Source: Saccharina japonica
Lineage: Eukaryota > Sar > Phaeophyceae > Laminariales > Laminariaceae
Direction of reading: 5' to 3'
Length of the DNA stretch: 64,000 nt
Assembly (NCBI GenBank): GCA_008828725.1
Contig: MEHQ01000067.1
Coordinates: 345,197-409,196 of the forward strand
Both the position numbers and the translations under genes were made by a program. This document shows, piece after piece, positions 22,501-31,500 of the stretch (positions within the stretch are counted from its first letter, which is position 1; every line of letters starts with the position of its first letter). The notes below the pieces were generated by a model. The model did no database searches and had not been told where the DNA came from. It was given only the letters and a program-made list of their open reading frames with translations.

Positions 22501-25500
22501 GTGTCTGCCCTGATACCTAATCCTAGAGAGATACAAATTATGTGGTCACAGACAGTTGTGAAACAGAGAAAAACCAAGACAAAATAAACGCAAATTAATG
22601 GGTAAAGCAAATGAGATGCTAACGTACCGGGTACGAGAACGAAACAACGCGAGCCGAACACAAAAATAAGAACAAGAAGACAATAAAAAAGCGGATTCTG
22701 AAAAACACAACTACAACTGACGCAGGGAGGCAGAAGCGCCCCTATTAATAGAAGAAAAAGCACACGTACGTTCCCAAGAGGAACAGAGAACTGCTGCACG
22801 GGCGAGGCAACACGAACAAGTGGAAGACACCGGCTTAGGGCGGTAACAAAGGGAAAACCAAGGATATCGATAATTTAGGCGACAATTGTGGCATGGTTTC
22901 ATTTCGTTGGTTTCACGAAGAGGTGCCTGTCTTGCTTGGTGTTTTCAGGCTGGTTTTATGCTGAGGCTGCGGGCTTCGAACCCATGCGCTTTTGCTTTGC
23001 CTCGCTTTGATTTGCTCGGTTTTCCTTTCTTTCTTTCCTTTCGTTATTTATTGTTGTTATGTATGAAACACGTATTATTGTTTGTCTTCGTAGATGGTGA
23101 GCCCGTTTTCTCGGTGTTGCTTTATTTTTTTTGTTTCTGTTTCTGTTTTTGTTTTTGTTGCTTCGGTTTTTTTACTTATTTTTTTCTAGTGTCTGTCGCA
23201 CCGTCAAACCTATTCCTGGAGAGCACCTTCTCCGGGGGCTACTATGGGCTATCTCCCATGAACTACGAGTATGACCCTTCAATAATGACCTCCAGGTACG
23301 TATTAATAATGCTCTCGGAGTATCCAGTATTTTTCGTACTCCGAGTACTGAGAGTATTAGAGTACTGGTGGCCTAATTACTCGAAGTACTTGGAGTATGT
23401 AAGCAGTAGATACTGAAGGTCCAAACACTCCGAGTACTGGGAGTATGAGCAGTAGTACTTATACTCGAGTACAAGCAGTGCTCGGAGTAAAGACATCTAC
23501 AGCACTCGGAGTGCTCCGAGTATCGAGAGTATTGAAAACCGAAATACTGCAAGTACACAAAGTACCTGAAGTATTTTTTCTTTGAAATACCCTAATTATA
23601 CTTCCAGGCAATGGGAGCATCTGTGAATTTAGAAATGCTACAAAAGCCGGTCACGTGCTCCCAGAACCTGGGAGGAATGACGGCCGAGTCTTTAAAATGA
23701 TGCAAAGATGCTCCTAACGTACTTCACACTCCGAGTATACTCCGAGTATCGAGTACATTTCGTACTCCGAGTACTTACGAAGAGTATTAGAGTACTGGCG
23801 GCCTGATTACTCGGAGTACTTGGAGTATGAGCAGCGCTGAAGTCCCAAATACTCGGAGTACAAGGAGTAACCGCAGTATCGGACCCCGAAATACTCCCGA
23901 GTACAAGCAGTAACAAGAGTGTTCATACCCGAAATACTCTGGAGTACGAGCAGTATCCCGGAGTATCGACCCCCGAAATACTCCGAGTACACGAAGTACC
24001 TGGGGTATTTTATCTCCAATACTCTTTACTTTACTCCAAGATACTCGGAGCATTTGTGCAATACTATCACTATTCGTAGTGGTGTGTGCTATTTTATTGA
24101 TATGTAGATGAAAGCAGATTAATTCAGAATACATATTATGTCATTTATACCTGGTGTTGATAACAGATAACACAAAATCTTTGGTCCTTATTAGGACTCA
24201 ATTTTCGTTTGTCTTGTCTTTTGGACTCGTTCACATTACGGCGTTTTGGCGTACATCACAGAAACTTCGTACATTTACCAAAAGCTCACAACTTTCGCCC
24301 ATCATCGTTGACTGCTGCTATCCACGGAACAAGACTAATGCAAGATGTCAGGCATAAATAACGCCCGGAGATTGGCAAGAGGATGTAATAATCTGCTGCA
24401 CTCGAAGCCACAAAGGACATCGTTTTCACGTTCAACCGTTCGTTGTTTATGCGCATCGATATACGAGTATTATTGCTCCATTCTACTTCTTGATGCTAAG
24501 TAAACACACGTCGCTCTTTTGAGGCGACGGGGGACACTTTACGAGGCAGGAAAAGAGTAAACCAATGAGCAAATGCCACATAATATAGAGGCGGTGCCTT
24601 ATTATTTTTCTGAGAGCTCCTCGCACATGGGGAGCACGATATCTCACCCGAAACATGACCCTCGGAGAAGTTTGTTGGCGCTCGACCCGATCAACATATC
24701 TATCTATGCGGACGCATGCTACGGTAGAGGTGACCTGAGCTCCTCACTTAAGGAGCCTCATACCTCACCGAAAAAAGTGATTTGGAGGAAAATAAAAGTG
24801 CTGCCGGATGCGAAATCTCATGACCGAAGTATACTCTGAAACAGTATTCGTCACAGAAATGAAAGTCCGACGAATTTGGGTTAAGAAGCCCGATCGTTCA
24901 GAAACCGATTCAGCCAAAGGTGCTACCTCTACCGCAGCAAGCGTCTGAGCGTTATTAACCCCCTCTCCTGAAGACGCGTGCTACGGTAGCCTGCATGCAG
25001 GTGCACCGTGTTTTTCTTTTCTGAGGGTGGTTAGTCACTTAAGGAGCTCTATACTAATAGCAAGTCAAAAAATGATTTTGACGGAAACCAAAAGTGCTGT
25101 ATACTATTTACCCGATGAATAATCTCATCGCCTATTAACATTGCATCACAAGAACTTGGGAAACACAACTCTGACGTTTTTGGTTCAGGGAGCCCAGTCA
25201 TCTCGAAACAATGTCAGGCAAAACGTGCTACACCCCCATCGTAGCACGCATGCATCTGAAACAAAAACATACTTCGTACGTACGTCTATAGAAACATAGA
25301 GTACCGTGCTAACCGGTGGTTTGGCTTACCCGAGGAGCTCACCCGGCGAGACAATGTAGCCTCGGAAGGCAAATACTAACTGCAACCCTTACCTTACCCT
25401 ATACCTACCCTACCCTACCGTGGGATGAGTCCAATATCCTCGCACGATGATACGTTGAAAGGGAACGGGCTGCCTATACCGCCCAGCAGCGATACGATCG

Positions 25501-28500
25501 CCACAATAGCAGCCAGTTAGTTGGTACCCCAAGTACAGTATATACCTGGTAAATGTATTGCCTAAACACTACCTGATAGACTCAATATGTAGGTACTGTT
25601 GTAGTAGCGGGGTGGACCCTATTGGATACGATTGTGATCGTGCCGGTTTCATCGCATTTCCACGCGCGCCTCGCCTCAACACCGTAAATGACGCGTTATA
25701 CATATATCCCTCCCTCTGGCTCACAGTTTCATGGCTTTCTTGACACCCCCCTCCCCCGCCCGCCCCTTCCCCCCTCCCCAGACAATGAACCAGCTGAACA
25801 ACGACATGATCCTGGACATCTGCGCGGCGGCGGAGGCGTTCGAGGGCAACGACGGGGTCGGTGCCCTGGTTCTCACCGGCAGCGGCGAGGATGCCTTCGC
25901 TGGTGAGCGGTTACTGGAGGCTTGTTCTGTTCTCGTTTCAGTCCTTTTGCACGGGCTTTGTTGCATCTGTGTCCGTTGTTGGCCTCCACTGGGCTTTCTT
26001 CTTCTATTTGAGGGCGTTTTTTATGAGTGATGGACGTTGAACGAACCTCATGCTCGCAGGCTTTGTAGGGCGAGAGGCGTGCTACGATAGGGGTCCGTAG
26101 AACTTCTTGGCCCAAATTTCGTTTTCGCTGACTATTTGTATGCGCCTTAACCCAGTACCGTTAGAAAAAACCATTATTGGTGTCGGATGCTACGATAGAG
26201 GTGCACCATGTTTTTTTCTGAGCTCCTCACGTTAAGGAGCGTCATACATACATCACCCGAGAAAATGATTTTGGAGGAAAAATAAATTTGCTACGTACGT
26301 ACCGGATGAACAATTTCATTACCGAAGTATACTCTGAACAATACTTCGTCACATAATAAATGAAAGTCCGACGGATTTGGGTTAAGGAGCCCGATCGTTC
26401 AGAAAACGATTCAGCCAAAACGTGCTACTTCTATCGTATTGCGTTACTACGATATTATTTGTGATACGCCTACTGCTGTACGTACATCTATAAGCTTGGG
26501 GATTGTTCGTCTGCTTTGCGCTTTTCGATTTTTTGTTTGGTTAAAACGATTTTTTGGGTGAGGTATACACATATATATATATATATCCGGTCGCCCCGGT
26601 AGACCAGTGGTCAGCTTCAAAGGCTACTGGCATTGGTACCCAAGTTCAAATCCCACCGTGGTGAGATTTCCGCTTTGTTTGAAAAAATAAAAGGAACCGA
26701 TTGTTGCTGAGAGCGCCTTCGTGGCGTGGGTAGGCGGAATCCGACGCAAGTTGACGAGGGAAGATAGTGCTGAAATCTTCTCGCGATAAAAATGCAAGGC
26801 ACGTACAGTAGTGGGGAGGGGGGAGAAGAGCCTACTCAGTGACCCCGGATTTGAGTTACGACTGAAGAGGGAGAGAGAAAAGAAGGGCGAAAATATAATA
26901 AATGGGATGGACAATGTATATATATATATACAGCTAGCAAAGATGAGCTTCGACGAACTTCTCGAGCTCACAGCTGTTGTTTTTTTTTTTTTTTTAAATA
27001 TATATATGGCTCTTCACGTGAGTAGCCTCAAAACAATTAGGATGCTACGTACGTACCTTAGCTTCGGGGTTGTTTCTCGGCTTTGAACATTTAGTTTTTT
27101 TGTTCAAAAATCATTTTTTTTTGTGAGTGGTAGAGCTCATATACTATGATCGAGTGATTAGCATAGCCTCTAAAGAAGTAGGTGCTAACCACCATACCTC
27201 GACATGCCTCACGACATTCGTGTGCACCCTCCCCCCCCCGCCCCTTCGCCGGCAACAGCGGGCGCCAAATTCATGGAGTTCGCGGGTCTGTCCTTCGCAG
27301 AGGCGTACAAACAAGACGTTTTCAGAGTCTGGGACCGGCTCACCAACATCAGGAAGCCGGTGAGAGACCGTTCGAGGGCCGTGCATGCGCATCGTTTAGA
27401 TCCCTCCATGGAACAGCCGTGACGGATTCTACAGAGTGTTTCCTGTTTTTAGACTAAACCTGGACGGTAGGATTGTCACAGTAAGCGCCGCAAACCGGTG
27501 AAAGAGAGTCAAACGGAATCATATTGATCGACGCATGCCTACGAGTGGATGTGCACCTTATTCTCCTGAGGGTTGGTCACTTGAGGCTGCTTGCTCTACA
27601 CCTTACACAAGGGCGCACAAAAAAAAAAAGTTATCGACACCACCCCCCCCCCCCCCCCTATTGGAGGGAAGAAACCGGACCGTTGTGATCCCAGAAAACA
27701 ATAAGTCAAGTTTTTTTTTAATTACCCCCCCTCGACCAGCGAAAAAAAAATAGGGGGGGTCTCTAAAACCAAGTTAAAAAAGGGAACAAAAAACGAAAAA
27801 AAAGTGGTTTTTGCTTATTTCGTCCTGTGATCACAGCGATCCGGTTTGTTTTTCATTCTGACCTTCCTACGTGTGTGGTGTCGTTTTTTTTTTTTTTTGT
27901 GCGCCCTTGCCTCACACAAAAAAAATAAATATATATTTTGGTTGAAAATAAAAGTGCTACCCGATGAACAAATACCGACGAAACACCGACGAAAAGGAAT
28001 TACCGACGCTTTTGGGTCAAGGGCCCCGATCACTCATTCATGAATTCAGCCAAAACGAGCTACGGCGTACCTCTATCGTAGTCCGGGTCATCACATATCC
28101 CGTGGTATGTTATGTGCGGGAGGAGCGTCCCGTGGGTGTCCCCGTACGAATATCTACTGCTGTAGTAAGAATAAACCGTTTTGTTTTTATTTTGACGGTA
28201 TAATTGAGCCCAAGCCTTCGGTTTACGACCTGGAGTTTTCAAACGAGGAAAGTACCTTCCGGGGGAAATAGTAAGTTCAGGATCAGCTACTCAGTTAGTG
28301 CGGAAGACGCACTTTTTGGGTGAAAGACGTTTCAATGAATTATGGGGCTCCATAACCCATAGATCGTCGGACATTCATTCATTCCTGTGTTGCAGCAGTG
28401 TTCGTGTTATAGTTAAGCCATGGGATGGTCCATCGGATAGTACTTTTAGCTTCGTTCATAAACAGTTTTTTCTTAGTATTCGCGTAGACGTCCTCAAGAG

Positions 28501-31500
28501 AGAAACCTCAGAAAAAAACGAAGTGGTGCACCTCTGACCTTAAGATAGCATGCGTCAGAATACGCCATGGCTTTCTCACACCAGGAACCTACTCGTAGCC
28601 GGCCCATGTACCTCGAGTTCATACCATGGACGTACCGTAGAAAGCCGACATTGCTCTAATACCTAAATCATTAAATTGTTGAAATACTGTATTGGTGTAG
28701 TGTGCAATTGTTTTCTTCTGTCAGGAGACGATGTGGACGATTATTCTGGTTTGCTTTTAGTAATCCAAGCACCTTACTTAGTGCCCCATTCTCTAGTCCA
28801 ATATACACCTGAATCTGCCTCTAATTCCAAGTGTTTTGTCCCAACAGCGGGAGTGCAGCCCTCAAGGTGTAAGGTGTAAGCTCCTTCCTGCATTCCGAGG
28901 CGACGCAGGGACTGCATGCTTGAAACAAGGGGGGTCTGCACGTTGACTGGCGAGGGGGCGGGAACCTAATGCATTTGCGGTGTCGGTTGTTTTTTTTGTC
29001 ACTCCTCTCCTCCTGGCCTCAGCTGATCGCTGCTGTCAACGGGTTTGCCCTGGGCGGTGGGTCGGAGCTGGCGATGATGTGCGACATCATCTACGCGGGC
29101 GAAAAGGCGCAGTTCGGCCAGCCGGAGACCAGCATCGGCCTTATCCCTGGTGAGCAACCGGGCTCACAGAAACTACCTATTATGGCGTCCCGTCCCGTCA
29201 CACGCCACACATCTCACGGTAACATACACACACACATCCTGCGATAGAGATGTCACCATTTTCTGCCTTATAAGGGTGGTCACTTGAGGAGCTCCACACC
29301 CCACCCAAACACCATTTTTGGGTAAAAAAGAAAGCCCAACCCGATGAACTAAGTTATAACCCTCTGGCCTAGGCAACTTAAAACATCAGATTAAAAAAAA
29401 AAAAAACAGAAAGCAAGAATGACGTTCCATATATATTGGTCGATGCGCCTTCCTCTTTGTGACATGTGCGGCAAGTACGAGTAACACCCCCGAGGCGCAC
29501 GGTGCAAGGTTTGCAGAGCACCCCAGCCGAAGACGCCCACACACGCTTGGTGCACCACCTGCATACCGTAATTACCGTGCGTGTTGTCTGATGTGTTACT
29601 CGTATCAATTAATTGTGCGTTTGTTGTTTTTGCTCTTTTCGTGTGACCACACGGCAGGCTGGGGGGGGACGCAGCGGCTGACTCGGGCGATTGGGAAGTC
29701 GAAGTCGATGGAAATGATTCTGACGGGGGACTACTTGAACGCGAGGCAGGCGAAGAAATACGGTGAGTTCGTTGACACAGCGAACGCGTGTCCATGGACC
29801 TCCCCTGGTCGCCACGGCTCGATCCTACCACGGAGTCCATCCATATGCTCATATCCGGATACGGTTGTAGTCCCTCTATAGTGCCGGTAGAGGCATGCTC
29901 GGATAGAGGCGCACCGTGTTTTTTTCCGAGCTCCTCGCTTGAAGAAGCTCCAGACGCATGCTACGATAGAGGTGCACCATGAATTGTCTGAGCTCCTCAC
30001 TTGAGGAGCATTTTACCTCACCGAAAATATGATTTTGGAGAAAAATAAAAGTGCTGTCGGATGTGAAATCTCATGACCGAAATATGCGCTGAAACAGAAT
30101 TCGTCACATAATAAATGAAAGTCCGACGAATTTGGGTTAAGGAGCCCGATCGTTCAGAAAACGATTCAGCCAAAAAGTGCTACCTCTACCGTAGCACGCG
30201 TCTCCCATACCTCTATACCTGCAGTAGTCACTAGGGGGAATATAACGGTGAGAATGCCCGATGCACAATCTCATGACCTATACTACAAGTAAGCATATTC
30301 GGAAACATATTTTCAACACAATAATAAACGATGGACGATTTTGGGTTGAAGGAGCCCTATCGATCCGAAAATGATTCAGCCGGAAATTGCTACCTCCTCT
30401 GCTTTCGTAGCACGCGTCGTACGCCAGCTAATATGTCCGATACTATGTACCAGATACAGCTGCAATCGGCACTACTCCGCATACTACTACACTGGTGAAT
30501 CCTATCTGTGCCAAGCGATCGCAAGGGCATTATCGTAGCGGGCAACCGGGACTACTCTAAACCTGCACTATGAAGGGACCTCTTGCATTGCAAACGTCAT
30601 TATCGTGTTTGCCATCCGAAGATGTGCAGCGTAAACTGCAACATTGCATTCCCCGAAAGCGCCAGGAGCAAAAAAAGCCAATTGGCCATAAAGAACAATA
30701 CGTACAGCAGTACGTGCTATGGTAAAATAAACCTATGCGCAAAGTGGAACTTGCCTTCTGTAGAACTTCCATATGCTTTACTTCCAGCTTAGTATCTAAT
30801 TGGCGTCCCATGATTCTCATCAGCAGTACACATATCCCTAAGCATGTATATTTCTAGTGCCGTGACCACAGAAAGCTTGTTCGTACGAGTCTCTCTATAT
30901 TGTCATTATTTTTTCCATCTGACAATGTGCAGCTCTTATTTCAATCATAACATTCGCATACACCTATCAATCATGCCTGGATACTTTACAAAGTTATACC
31001 GGTAAGGCAGCCTCTCTTGTAAAATGCCTTTACCGACTCATATCAGACGTCTCACCGATCAAATCTAAAAGAGTGACCCCTCTCTCTATATGTATAGGAT
31101 GCCGGATTACCACGGGTACAGGGTGTGCCGGAAGTCGATGGGAAGAAACAGCATCAGACGAAACAATGTTTTACTGTGAAGGAACTCACTCATACACATC
31201 CATGAACAGTACGTGCAGTACGTACTTTTATTAGCAGGGCTATGCCCTGTGCACGCTGGTTTAGTTGTAGGGGCCCTCTTTCCGTTCGAGGATAATCTAT
31301 CATACCCAGGTAGAGGTGCGCCCTCTTTTCCCAACCCTACCCCTAACTCTATTGGTTCGTCAAAGACATATGTTTCCAAGAAAAACAACAAACGTGCAAC
31401 CTTGTATGTGATGAACGAAAAAAAAAACAAAAAAAACAAATAGGATGGCATTCCGACGATTTTGGCCTAAGGAGCTCCGTCATTCAGAATTTATTTTTGC

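Noticed and set aside
22940..23010. tRNA-like segment with GGTTCGAAGCCC (reverse strand)
   Set aside because: A B-box-like word is present, but no A box, acceptor stem or cloverleaf can be formed.
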